Source: Gastrodia elata (taxonomy: Eukaryota; Streptophyta; Magnoliopsida; Asparagales; Orchidaceae). Taken from it: a stretch of 64,000 nt of DNA. The stretch spans positions 3,906,001 to 3,970,000 of the forward strand of contig CM028671.1 in NCBI GenBank assembly GCA_016760335.1, in the 5' to 3' direction. Within the stretch, counting starts at the first letter, position 1. Each line of letters starts with the position of its first letter. Shown here in pieces: positions 23,471-35,271 of the stretch. The position numbers and the translations under genes were made by a program. The notes beneath the pieces are model-generated. The model worked only from the letters and a program-made list of their open reading frames with translations, made no database searches and was not told where the DNA came from.

Positions 23471-24500
23471 TTATTTTCCAACTAGTAGAGCTTTTTTAAA
23501 AAATACCACATCTCTATTATGAATAATTTAAATTCATCAGGATGACAACCAAAAACTTTATATATTTGACTAATCAGGAGTGCCATATATTCTTCTAGAG
23601 TCTTTAACTCAATGCCATAACGAGGAGATCAGTTAATCCAATAGCATGCGATTAAAGAGGCGTCAACCAAAAAGCTTCGACCCAAACATACAAAGAAAAA
23701 CATGCATAATGTCCTCACCAAATGGTTCTATTATATTTTTCAGCCACACCATTCTGTTGAGGTCTTCCAATATATGTACAATGCTTATAATTTCTTCATA
23801 TAAACAGAATTGATTATATACCTTATCCCAGTCTCATTTTCCATAATAGGGTGATATTTTAATCTTCTGAAGAAATTGTTGACTTCCAAACATACAAGTT
23901 GCCCACTATTTTCTTTCTCTTCATCACAACTAAAAGCACTTTTGTGCACCATAAGCGCTCCACCAACACTAGTGTATCTTAAATCTTTATCACTCAAGCT
24001 GCTAAGCGAAGTAAGACCTTTCACATTTATAACATATCTGACATCAGCCAAGGTTTCCCATCAAACAACTTGATCTTTATCGTACCAACCACAGCATTAT
24101 CATATGCATCAGTCAACTCTATCAGTAATGGGTCGACATGTGGAGAGTCAATCTCTATTGATAGTTACATGAAAAGTGCAGGCTAAATTAAGAACCCACT
24201 CTGATGCTGATCTATGTCCATCTTTGGGTTGTCAATCTTCTAGTGACCCTTATTGCAATAATTATAGATTGTAATTTTGTTTTGAGACTTCGATCCAAGT
24301 CTTGTCCAATTATTGAATTTTTATGTTCAAATATTCCCCACACAACCAAGCTTATCAACTTATTCCGAATTAGATGGTCCATCCTTATTGAACAAATCCT
24401 TTGACAATAGAGCTTGTGTAACATCTTCCAATAAAATGGATTCACGCCCGTAGCATTGAATCTTGAAGTTCAAAACACAAATGCAAAAATCTTATTAGCT
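23471..24500 (-). pseudogene. Decayed Ty1/copia gag end, protease/GAG-pre-integrase and integrase
   Basis: From right to left on the minus strand: a worn zinc-knuckle stretch near 24200-24270 followed by a DGHRSASEWVLN-like segment; a block near 23965-24051 reading ADVRYVINVKGLTSLSSLSDK, which matches the region before the GAG-pre-integrase domain of copia polyproteins; then the integrase end at 23490-23790 (an RP-QNGV-like motif, an ACYWIN-SP stretch, and VFGCHPDEFKL). Many frameshifts and stops rule out function. It continues into the reverse transcriptase part at 19243-21282, beyond the insert. Confidence 0.75.
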
Positions 24501-26169
24501 TTGATTAACTCACTGTGTTTGCCATTAGTCGGGATGAAATGTAAGGATCAAACAAAGTTAGTCCCCAATAATTTAAACATTTTGCTAATGCCTTGATGTG
24601 AATCTCTATCATGATCAGCAAAAATAGTCTTTAGGATTTCGTGCTAACAAATAATCTCTTTAAGGAAGAGGAAAAGAAGCTTCTTAACTAAAAATGTTGA
24701 ATAAGCATGAAATGACATAAATTTTTTAGTCGATCCATTATTGCCTACTAGAATTGTGGTTCGGCTTAGAAAAACAAAAACCTATTATGAAGTATAAATA
24801 TGTTGAGATGACTACCATAAAATATTTTTATTCAATTGATCATATTCATGCCATAAATTTAATGTCCACAAATCAATGATGATATAGCTACTTTAGTCAG
24901 GCCAAGTGTTCAGAGAAGTAAAATCAATAAAAATAGACAACAAAGGAATGAAAAGAAAATTAGAATAGACAAGAATTAAATGGGGCTTTAATATGCAATT
25001 TGATAGAAAATTTCAGCATTTAGATTTTATGATTTATATATATATGTAAGCTTATTAATCTTATTTGATATTGGCAAAACTTGAACCACAAGCAATTTGA
25101 TCAAAAGCTTCTAAATGTTTTTAAAAAACTTCCAACTTAGCTCAATTATCCCGCCAAATCAGCTCAGTGATACTAGCTCACTGATCTTGTCAAATTGGCT
25201 CGGCAAACCTGCAAATTAGCTCAGTAATCTCGAAAGGTTAGTTAGTAATGTAGAACTGAAGCATACATGGCAAGATTCCATTGTTGAAGAAGTTGGATGC
25301 AGAGATGAACTTGAAGATGGAGTGAGGAGGTTGAAAGGAAGAACAAAAAGATAGCACAAGCCGTTAGACCACAGCTTGTCATCTTAGGTTAATGACCCTT
25401 GGTACCTCAAGCTAGCCATCTCAAACCTTAATAGCTGGATCACTATCAAGAGGAACACTTTAAAACCAAAGAACTCCAAATTGACAAAAAATATTCTTTG
25501 ATTTGACATCATCCTTCAAATGATACATGTTGTCTCTATATATAAAGCTCAAATCCCATAATAAAAAGACCAAAATATCCTAAAAACTTAAATGACCAAA
25601 ATAACCCCACAATCTTAATTGACTCAACATGACTTGTGATTCAGCCTAAGTACACCCAAGACTGAATAGAGCTCAACCAAATTTGATACAAATAAGACAA
25701 CCATGACTTGGATATAAAATATAAATGAAATACTAAATATTACCAGATTGTCCAGCATCACTTAGATATCGTACCGGTTAATTGAGCGATCTAACTCAAT
25801 TAGCTATTTAAACAAAATGTTTCTTACTTTTCAACACTAATTCAACGATATAAACATTTAACTCGGTAATATTATGCAGGCTAAACGAAAAAAAAATTAT
25901 AGACGCCCTTCATTTTTTTAAATAAAACACTGATCTTTTGTGTATATATTGTTATATTTCTCAGATACTTTTTAAGCTATATTATAGAATTCTAATCCTA
26001 TTTTGGAGAAGATCCATTATGCTTAAAGTTGCTTAAAGTCCCATCAAATTAAAAAGTGACAGAATAACTTGTGTGAAGTAAAAATTGTAAGATTTTTTAA
26101 ATATACAGTGCTAGTTTTTTCTGTTTTTCACTTTTGAGACAAAATAAGGAAGGAATTTATTTTATTTTG
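24501..26169. other. Unassigned AT-rich sequence, probably copia 5' part and LTR remains
   Basis: This lies where the upstream gag and LTR of the minus-strand copia element should be, but I recognise no conserved block. A phrase resembling AGCTCAGT-ATC recurs at 25130-25230 (CTTAGCTCAATTATC, AATCAGCTCAGTGAT, TTAGCTCAGTAATC), a small degenerate local repeat. No gene seen. Confidence 0.3.
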
Positions 26170-26480
26170 CTTAAAGAGAAATCATTAATCAAATTTAGGG
26201 TCGAAGAGTCAGTTAAGAGATTTGTACTTTGTTTAAGATATCAACAAAGGTTTTTGGAAAATCCTTGGTGGAGGAAGTGACCTCGCTGGTGAAGGTACGA
26301 AAATCCTTGGTGGAGTACTAGACCGCCTGTCTTCTATGTTCAATTGCTCGCATTTTTCTGTGTTTATATTGTGGTCATCTTACAACATTTTGATGCAGAA
26401 TAATTATTATATTTTACATCATACAATTGACCCTCTCTTCAATCTTCTAGACAAAACAATCGGTATCAAAATGGGTTAAA
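26170..26480 (+). mobile_element. Probable copia LTR end with degraded primer-binding site
   Basis: The phrase AATCCTTGGTGGAG occurs twice, at about 26260-26273 and 26289-26302, and is of a type I know from copia LTR ends. About 160 bases later ATCGGTATCAAAATGG (26460-26475) looks like a mutated tRNA-Met primer site. There is no recognisable gag after it. This is an inference from style and position only. Confidence 0.35.
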
Positions 26481-27510
26481 AAAAAGAAGGCTAAACATTA
26501 TGTAATTCCATATCAAGTGAGATCAACAATGTGTTTTCTAATGAGGGCTCATCGTCAGCAACGATTTCCAGGTCTACCTCTCCCATCAATGAGACAATCA
26601 TCATCTCATGTTCGTTGCCATAGCCTGTCTGGCTCACTGGTGGTCCTTGGATAACTTGTCCATGGAGTCTTGATGACTGCTCCAGCTTAAAGTTATGGGG
26701 TTTAGGGTCTTGTGTAGTTGGTGCAAAAGCAGGTTCATTTCTTCACCCAAGTGGTTTCTAGAATTAAACCTTTTTTCAATAAGCACATTGTCACTTATCC
26801 CATGTTAGCATCCTCCATCGAGAAACCTGCATTGTTTCTCTTCAAGAAAAAGAGTGTCGATGAGCCAAACCATTTGAGTTCTCTATGACTGGGTAGTTCT
26901 CTTTTGATCGCCATCTTTCTATTCTGCTCATAAATATATACTTAAATCTCAAAATTAAAAAAAACTTAGTTCGTGGGTTTGCCAATATAATGGCGCTTGC
27001 TTTGATATGTTGTATATGGTGGACAATGAGAGTTCTTTAGAGCGGCCTTGGGCAGTATGGGTGACCCAGCCGCAAAGGAGGGCGAGTCTTGAATGTTCTA
27101 CTGGCATAGCGGCAAATTTTAATAATGTGAATGTGAAGAGCACTCCAGTGGTTCTGTTAGAGTCATTGCCTTCATATATAATATCATTCTCATTTGATGA
27201 ACAAGTCATCTAAAATTATGGCTGATTATGGTTTCGACCCAAGTTTTTAGTTAAAGAGAACAAGTAGAGAGGATCTTCTCAAAGAATAGGGAATTCTTTG
27301 ATGTATATGGAGCTTTTAAGTTTCTCATCACCCTTTTGATGATTGGAATAAATGCCATCATTTGTGATTTTCTTTACCATCATCCAAGAGTATGATGTGT
27401 TGGGATCATGATAATATTCTTGAAGAATAACAATAAATTTCAAAACGGATTGTTGAAGCGAAAATTTAAAATAAAACAAAAAATCATAAAAATTCGTAAG
27501 CACAAATCAC
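26481..27510. other. Unassigned sequence
   Basis: Two overlapping frames at 26955-27213 on opposite strands lack any motif I recognise. A GC-richer patch at 27040-27100 is unexplained. No RNA gene or transposon domain seen. Confidence 0.3.
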
Positions 27511-28091
27511 AAAAGACACAAGAATTTATGTGGTTCGATGAGAATTACATATGCCCACGGTGAGGGAAGAGAGAATTTCACTATTTATGGAAAAATTTAC
27601 AAATGTCTCACACTTTGAGATGAACCCAATCGTTCCTATTTATATGGTTTTAACCTTTTATCAGTTACAAATTAAATTGTTATTATGACAATTTAACTTT
27701 TTGTCGGTTCCAAATTTATCACCATTATACATACATAAATTGACATAAGTTCAACTTGGCAATCATAACTTTCTGTTGGTTACAAAAAGAGCAATTATTA
27801 TTCCTTCTTATCGGTTATGAAATACAGTATTAGCGCCACTTGGAGTCAAGTTCTTCTCTCCATAAAATAGTTTGAATTTCAAAAAACTTCAAAATGGAGT
27901 TTGGAATTTCAAAAAAAGCTCCATGAATGAGTTGGAATTTCAAAAACTCTTACAAAACTCCCCAAATAAATTCTTAAAACTCTCAAATAAATCGTTGAAA
28001 CTTCCCAACTTCACAATTCTTGCAAGCGTAGCAACTGCATCTCAAAGGTTGCCTACATATCCTCCTCCCAAAGGGATTAAGTCGCACATAG
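27511..28091 (-). mobile_element. LTR fragment (copia-type), interrupted by a solo LTR
   Basis: The phrase AAGAATTTATGTGGTTCGAT (27520-27539) and, on the minus strand, GGAGGATATGTAGGCAACCT (near 28048-28067) are typical of plant copia LTRs. Simple A-rich repeats of the FKKLQN type occupy 27880-27970. The fragment continues on the far side of the solo LTR (from 30456), so the solo LTR jumped into it. Confidence 0.5.
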
Positions 28092-30455
28092 TGTAACGAC
28101 CCAATGTCGTTATTTTTCAAAATTAGGTCAGAGCCCACTTCAGACATCAAAACTCCGGGGAATTTCAAACTAAGGCAAACAAAAAATACCCTTAGATAAG
28201 AATAATTTTTTAAGATCAAAGTGCCCTAGTTTGGGAGAAATCCGAACGGAAGCTCCTGCTTTATTTTCGGAATTATTTAAATCCTAAAAATCAAAACATT
28301 GAAATACGTGTCGGAATTCATCGATTTCAGTGTCGTTGTGTTAAGTATATTATTTAAAGGCTGCTCGAGAAATTTCATGAAATTCTGAGCATCGGATTTA
28401 TTGTGGTTAATTTCTGAAGTTTTCGAACTTCAGAAATTAATTAAAAATAAAATAATTGTCCGAATCGAAAATTTTCGGCGCGAGGGTGTTCGTCATGCCG
28501 TAACACACCTCGGTGCCAAATTTCGTTGAATTTGGACGCCGAACGGCGAAAGAATCAGAATAATTTAACTTTAAGTATTTTTTTTTTTCATATTCCCTAT
28601 TTCTCCCCCCCCCCCCGTTCGCCCCTGCCTTCCGCGACCCGCGCAGACAGCGCCTGGCTCGGAAGCTTCCGCGCCAGAAAAGGGTTGCCTGCGCCGTTTT
28701 TGGCGCAGGCTGGTCGGCCCACCTGGCCGACCCCCTCCAGCAGCCCTCTCCTCTACATAAGCCCCTCCCCCCTCACACAAACCCTCTCCTCCTCCAAACC
28801 CTAGTCAGCCCTCTCCTCCCCCTCCTGCAGCCCCTCCTCCCCTCCTGCAGCTCCTCCCCCTCACAGCAGCCCAGCAGCAGCCCCCTTCCACGGCAGCCGC
28901 CCCTCATCAGCCAAGCCACCCCCCAGCAGCCCCGGCCAGCCCTCCAGCGGCAGCCAGCCACCCGGCAGCCCTCTTCAGCCGCTGCCAGCTTGCTGCAGCC
29001 CCCGGCCAGCCGTCCGGCTACCCCGCTCCGGCCTCCCTCCACTTTCCGGCAATCCTAATTTTAAGGTAAGTTGATAAGTTTAAAAAATAGAAAAGAGAGA
29101 AGAGAAAAGAGGTGAAATTTTTAAGTTCTTTTAATTTATACCTACTTAATACTTATTATTATGATAATAATGAAGATATAATATTGTTATTCACATTAAT
29201 ATGATTTTTATTAATTAATAATGAAAACTATATATATGTTATAAAATAACTATAATTTCAATTCAAGCATCTTCTTTTTGACAGTTATTTCTTTTATGTT
29301 CTTTCTTTCTAATATTATTATTATCATTAAAATAATGATAATAATAATGTGATTCTATCCGTAGCGACTTAACAAACGCTATAAATATTACTGTCATCGC
29401 AGTATCTTAAAGATCAGACTTCAATAGTTATGAGAATGGGAAAGAAGAATATAATCGAAATGATAATAAATGTTACTCCTAAAAATATTAGCTGAGAGCT
29501 AATTTAAAAATATCATAAACCTAAAATGCAGAATGAGCGAACTGTCACTCATCCGAACTATTGAACTTTTGAACAAGGTATCAGATGTCTTTTATTACTT
29601 CTGTTTAAATATGCTTTTCTGCTCAGCATCGCACAAATTTGATAAAAATGCTTTTTAAAGTCACATAAAATGATATATGAATAAGTTTGGATAAGTGAGA
29701 AGCAAAGGTTCCATGTTGCTTTATACTTTTTGTCTGATCAGACAACTGCTAGGACGGGGCTGTCCGACATCGGGAGTCATAAGGAGCCTATACTGATAAG
29801 CCTTTGAGGGGGCAGGTATAGATGGAAGTTGAGATATGTAACACAAAAATAAACCCCCTTTTCTTCGATTTTGTATTTGCCCAACAAAATCATATTTTGC
29901 CTCAGATATCAAGCGCTAAAAATTCTGTATTTATTTTTATGACTGCAATTATTTATATGCTAAGTTTCAAGTGCAATTGAAACAAGTTTGCAGGGATAAG
30001 TTTGTACAACTTTTATTTTCTGTCAAATATTGATTATTTTGCTTATTATTTAACATTTATAAAGATGCTATCTATCAGTACTTAGTTTCACAACTAACTG
30101 GTTTTCGAATGCCCGCACTTTTGAAACGTGCCCAGATCAGGAGTTCATCCTAGAGGAAAGGTGCTAAAGAACTGAGCAGTGCTGATACTGCTACCTGCTG
30201 ATCCACCGCTTTCTTTTTGACTCTATCTACTTTTAAAAAGCCTGTAATTTTTCTTTTATTTTATTCTATGTACTCAAGACTCGTGAATTAATGAATAAAT
30301 GAGTTATGTTTGATGTCTATATATTTGTCTCTTAAACTACTCAATATGATCCTGCGGCTAGAGGACTTGTCGTTGCTTGTTGTTGTTGCTATTACTATTC
30401 CACAAGCAACCCGGTGCTGGATTAGCTCTCGCTCACCCAGCATCGGGTCCTCACA
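28092..30455 (+). mobile_element. Solo LTR (copy 1), 2364 bp, with CATAG target duplication
   Basis: It starts TGTAACGACCC and ends GGGTCCTCACA. It is flanked by perfect 5-bp direct repeats CATAG (28087-28091 and 30456-30460), and neither primer site nor polypurine tract adjoins. The LTR has a strongly C-rich block (28600-29050) with a run of 12 C (28605-28616) and many CAGC repeats. It also has an AT-rich second half and the ATGATCCTGCGG phrase near 30346 that is shared with copies at 37069 and 45719. Overlapping ORFs at 28526-29042 are products of the low-complexity C-rich block. Intact ends with a target duplication and no interior indicate LTR-LTR recombination. Confidence 0.9.
28605..29050 (+). 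repeat. C-rich low-complexity block within solo LTR 1
   Basis: After a 12-C run the plus strand is a pyrimidine-rich mosaic of CCCTCC, CAGCAGCCC and CTGCAGC motifs for more than 400 bases; the minus strand is correspondingly G-rich. An ATAAGCCC stretch at 28756 is the only AT break. The core of the LTR promoter might lie here, but no clear TATA box is seen. Confidence 0.7.
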
Positions 30456-30460
30456 CATAG

Positions 30461-32060
30461 GTCGTCATTTTTTAGCAAGACTCCCAAATGTTCACCAATT
30501 TCTTGCAATCAATGAACTTCAATATTGTCAAAATTTTCCCAGAAGGTTGCTGCATATAGATCCCTTCTTCCAATTCCCCACATCAAAATCCTTTCCTCAC
30601 ATTAAGTTGCTCCAAGATCAGGTCAAATTGCACTATAAATGCTAAGAGAACATGGATAGTGGGATGTTTAACAACAGGTGAAAAGACTTCATTATAGTTT
30701 ACCCCCTATCTTTGTGCAAAGACTTTAGCAACAAATCTTGCCTTGTAGCGCACATCAGCAACTCATTGAGACCCTTTCTTTTTTGCAAGCACACATTTGC
30801 ATCCAATAGCAGTCCTCCTAGAAGAAGCTTCACCAAACTCCAGGTTTCCTTCTATGAAGAGACTCCATCTCTTCATCCATCACCATCTTCCAGTGCTTAA
30901 TCTCAAAACCCTCCATAGATTTTCCTTATAATAACATGGAATATTAGTTTCTGAAATTGATAATGCAAATCCAATATAATCCCTTAGCCATGCAAGCTTT
31001 AGGGCATTTACCCTCCTAGTTCTATTGGTAGCAATAGACTCCCACACTGGAGTCTCTCCTACTCTCACCTCCTCAGTATCAATACTTTGCTCATCATTTG
31101 AGTTAACCTATCCAATAACAGGCTCCAAGGAAGTAGGAGACTGTGCAGCAAATGGAACTACTTCAAGCTCCACCTTCTGTAGTTTTTCAATGACTCCTGT
31201 AGGATGTTCCACCTGCTTTAAGCTCCTGGCTTCATAAGAAATACCTCATTAAAAGTCACATCCCTGCTTTCCTATCATCTATATTATATAATTTGAAACC
31301 TTTAACTCCTCATTTATATCCAATAAATATAGCCTTTTTTGGCTATAGATTTTCAAATTATGATAATTAATAGCAAGTTTACCTGACCATAACTCCACAA
31401 GTCTTCTTCTAATAGTTGCAGAAGGCAAACGGTTGACAATGTGACAAACATAGTTATGAGCCTCCGCCCAAAAGACTCTCCATCCCTGCATTCGATAACA
31501 TACACCGGACTTTCTCCACCAAAGTCTGATTCATCTGCTCTGTCACTGAATTCTGTTGTGGTGTATTCTTTACTGTGAAATGGTGCTCAATTCTAACTTT
31601 CTAGCACTCTTGTAAGAATTCATGTGAAGAGTGCTCGTCTCCATTATCTAATCTAATCTTCTTCACCTTCTAGCCAGCCTGATCTTCCACCCAATTCTTC
31701 CAAATTACAAAGTTTTCCAACACTTCGCTTTTGCACTTCATAGTGTACACCCACACAAATCTAAAATAGTCGTTAATAAATGTGAAATATCATCGTACGC
31801 CAAAAGACGTTGCCTTTGTCAAACCCCAAGCATATGTATGCACATAATCGAGTATATCTTTGATATTGTAGATGGACGTACCAAAGGAAACGTGTATTTT
31901 CTTACCAAACACACAATGCTCATAAAATTTGAGCTTACAGAAATCAGCTCTTCAATAAATCCTTGCCTCTTTAAGGCAACAATTGATGGTTCTCCAACAT
32001 GTTCTAGTGTGATCGCCTGATGTTGGGTTAGTAGAACTAATCCAACATTATGCACATTCT
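30461..32060 (-). pseudogene. Decayed Ty1/copia GAG-pre-integrase, integrase and start of reverse transcriptase
   Basis: In order on the minus strand: near 31870-32010, LEHVGEPSIVALKRQGF, the GAG-pre-integrase signature (LGH.S...L..L..QG-like); near 31540-31590, NTPQQNSVTEQMNQTLVE-like sequence, the integrase core end with its catalytic glutamate retained; at 31279-31491, VFWAEAHNYVCHIVNRLPS; then near 30850-30895, MVMDEEMESLH, the first reverse transcriptase block; and near 30543-30585, GELEEGIYMQQPS. Stops and frameshifts throughout show that it is dead. It ends near 30480, where LTR sequence follows. Confidence 0.85.
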
Positions 32061-34979
32061 CGCAAGATCATATTAGACGGTTAAGTAAAATAGCATACAA
32101 ATTATAACATTTAGATCCATACCTAATAGAAATAGAAAACTTCATTCAATTTAATATAAAAATATCCAGAATAGACATCACAAAAATAATGTCTCAAAAT
32201 AATTAACAAGCATCTTGTTCTTTATAACATTTTTAAGTAAAATCATGAAAATAAAATAAAAGTAAAGTTATTTACTTCAATATTTGGGTTGTTTCTTCCA
32301 TTTCCTTATCGTCGTGCCAAATCGGTTTCTTCCGATTTTACCTAACCTGGCGGCATTATAAAAATGTCGGGATTTGAATTCCTAGCAATTAGAGAATGTT
32401 CTAAATATCAAATGAATATTGAATGTTACCCTTTTTGCAAATAGCGACCGCAGAAAATAAGGGCACAAATAAAAATGTGCAAGAAAACATTGGTTTAGCA
32501 TAAGAAATGTATGTCAAATTCCTGCACCACAATTGATATATAGAAATAAAAAAATTTGCCAACATCATAAGTATTATGCATAAATAAACTTATGCCTTTC
32601 AAAAAATAATTTATGTATTTGTATATTAGTATATGTCTTGGTGTTATGTAGCAACAATATTTTCATTTTGCTGGGCAAGTTCAGAACCTTAAGATCATGG
32701 GTTCATAATAAGAAAAAAGACATCATATTGGGTCGCCCATATACTACAATATGGCAACCTTTTAACTCCCAAAATGAACTAGCCCCGCCCCTAACTTAGC
32801 CCACCCCAAAATCCATCGTTCTTTGAACCCTTGCATGCAATCATAAGACATAATAAAAATATTCATGACATTCTTTTGGCAGTAAAATAACTTTATTGTC
32901 AACATGAAAATAATTTCAAAGCAATGCATAAGCGAGATTTAAAAACAAATATGTGCAAAAAAGTAATATTTTGGGTACCTTTGTGTTAGACCGTTGCTGA
33001 GAAAGTATTCACAAATCTGATGTGTCTGCAAAAGTTATATTTGGAATTAGAATTTGAAAATGATTGATTACAATATTAAAATTAATACTCTTATTCCTAG
33101 GTATAAGGAAAAAGTTGCCATACTTTGATGTTGATTATAGAATAGATAGATTCCCTCCTCCAACTGACATCACAATTTTCAACCACATTTAGATGTTAAG
33201 AAATAGTTAAGGATCACAAATACATCTTAGACTTAGTTTTCGTGCAAGAGTAAAGGTTTCCAACATATTAATAGAGTTTGGCAAAATCACTTATTACAAA
33301 ATCAGAGATTAATAGTCTTTAAGATCACTAGATGGACCGTGGAAATTTGAAGTTTTTAATTTGTCTAAATTAGATCAGTGATTATATAGAATTTCAGATC
33401 CCTTCACAAATGAATCTAACATCCTTCCATCAAAATTTCTAACATAGTTTGAAATGAAACCAAAAGTGTCTTACCAACAAGAAAGATCAGATTTCTATGA
33501 TTCCTGCTACAGATTGGATCCCTCCTAACTATCTTAATTTCTTTACTGCCTAAATTGTCAGCTCAAAATCACCCTAACAGCTGCTTAAATAACCCTAACA
33601 GCAACCATTTTTCCTTCCCAATCATTTTCCAAACAGTTTTGAGTAAGACATCAAAACAGCCTCGCATGTTTCCAAACTGATGGCTCAACCTCTTAGATGA
33701 ATTTAATGATCAGGGCTGTAGTTTCTTAGCTCTTGTGCAGTACTTTAGATTCTATGCTTGACATAAAATTAATCAATTATCAATCTTAATGAGGCTTATT
33801 TGTGCGTTCTACAAACATTTTATACCTAAACATTTCTAATGACTTGTTTAGTTTATATTGCTTGGAGGCGATGTCAATTGCTAAATAATTCATAGAATCC
33901 TTCATAGCAGCGTATTTGATCACTATTATGTATCATTAAGTAACATCTATACAGCAGATTCCAATTTAGGACAACAATAATCATCCTTCCAACCTTCAAT
34001 ATAAATTTCAACTTAAGCATCCTATAGCGCAAAACTTCTAAAGACTTGCATCCATGACAGTATAGTATTTGCAAGAATTTTATTAATCATTGAATTCCTA
34101 ATCAAATTCTAACAAGTATATGAATCCTTGTATTTATGTCATTCCAAAACAGCTAAGATTTCAGTTAAGATCATTTGTCAAGCACTCTTTCTTCTAGGAA
34201 TTTCTACTTGCACCTTATCAAATCCACTTCAAAACAGCCCCCATACAGCTGCTTGAATAACAGCAGCTATTGACCTTCCAAACAATTGCTTACAGCCTTG
34301 AATAACAGCTACACCTAATCCAAACGGGCTGAAGTCTCTACTGGCTTACTTCAGTTGGTTTTGATCTGCATATCATGTGCAACTAACATTACGGATTCGT
34401 TTGATAGAAGTAATAGAGCTTCAACATTAGTTGGGCAGGCTGCTTAATTCTCACTTTGAAGCTCCTATCATAACAGCATTGAGGTTATATAGATTCAAGG
34501 TTCATTGGCCAGAAAGAAGTTCAATCAAACTAGAAATAAGGTTCTACAAGTTAGCTTTGATCTCATCAACGCCATATAACCTCTACTCAACTCCATACAG
34601 TCCTAGGAACCTTCTTAAGAAACAGCCCCAAAGCTAAAGGGATTACTGAAAATAAGATAAACATCCATTAATATTTGCATCAGTTTGAGTGCTAAGACAT
34701 TGGAATTTTGATCTGCGTAAGGTTTGCACTAATGCCTATTGATTTAACTTGGATACATTAGATTTGGTTTTAAGAGTGCATTACAGGTGAATAACAATCA
34801 TAGCAGGTTTCCAAAATTTTGGATAAAAGCTTTAGGTACATCACAAGGTAATCTAAATGCACTTTAGGGATGAAGAGTAGTAGATACATTTCTATAATGG
34901 TTTTAGATAAAATTTTATATCTAATTTGAATAACATTGAGGTAATTCTACAATATGACATTCTAAAAAGAAATTCATAC
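32061..34979. other. Unassigned AT-rich sequence; possible introns of a minus-strand transcript
   Basis: No protein domain was recognised. A 47-base block at 32979-33025 is flanked on the minus strand by TTTTGCAG and GTACCC, so it could be a small exon (readable as THQICEYFLSNGLTQ). Together with the donor-like end at 34980 it suggests an old transcript running right to left. A stretch near 32660-32710 with ATCATGGGTTCAT resembles tRNA-derived SINE sequence. Confidence 0.3.
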
Positions 34980-35271
34980 CTCAAGCAAACTTCAGAAGTT
35001 CAAATATCGAATGAAGAAACCGGTATTCCAAAGAAGAAACCCTAAGAGCACCAAGAGACTTGGATGGAGATGGTGACTAACGACGACGAGGCATTCTCTT
35101 CTTCGCGTCTTAGTAGCCAAAGTTTGCGAAAATGGTTGGGTCCCATCGGTGAGGAAAGGTATCGAGAGAATCGGGTTCCGCCGCTGAGACTGGGGAGGGC
35201 TTTGAAAACTTACAGAGTGATCGTCGAGCGACAGAGAGGTCCAATAGGCTGCGGGGAACTCAAAGGAAAAA
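34980..35271 (-). other. Possible first exon of an unidentified minus-strand gene
   Basis: This 290-base block is GC-richer than its flanks. On the minus strand it ends TTGCTTGAG followed by GTATGAATTT, a good plant splice donor at 34979/34980, and it contains the AGGGTTTCTTC motif typical of plant 5' untranslated leaders. A frame of 95 codons (34992-35279) crosses it, with no known domain. Its upstream side is cut exactly by the LTR-like unit beginning at 35272, which would have displaced any promoter. It may be a leader exon of a gene whose coding exons I cannot recognise, a non-coding RNA or a relic. Confidence 0.35.

Noticed and set aside
28526..29042. ORFs on both strands of the C-rich block (proline/serine-rich or glycine-rich peptides)
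   Set aside because: They lie inside a solo LTR with defined ends, are low-complexity, and overlap in both directions.
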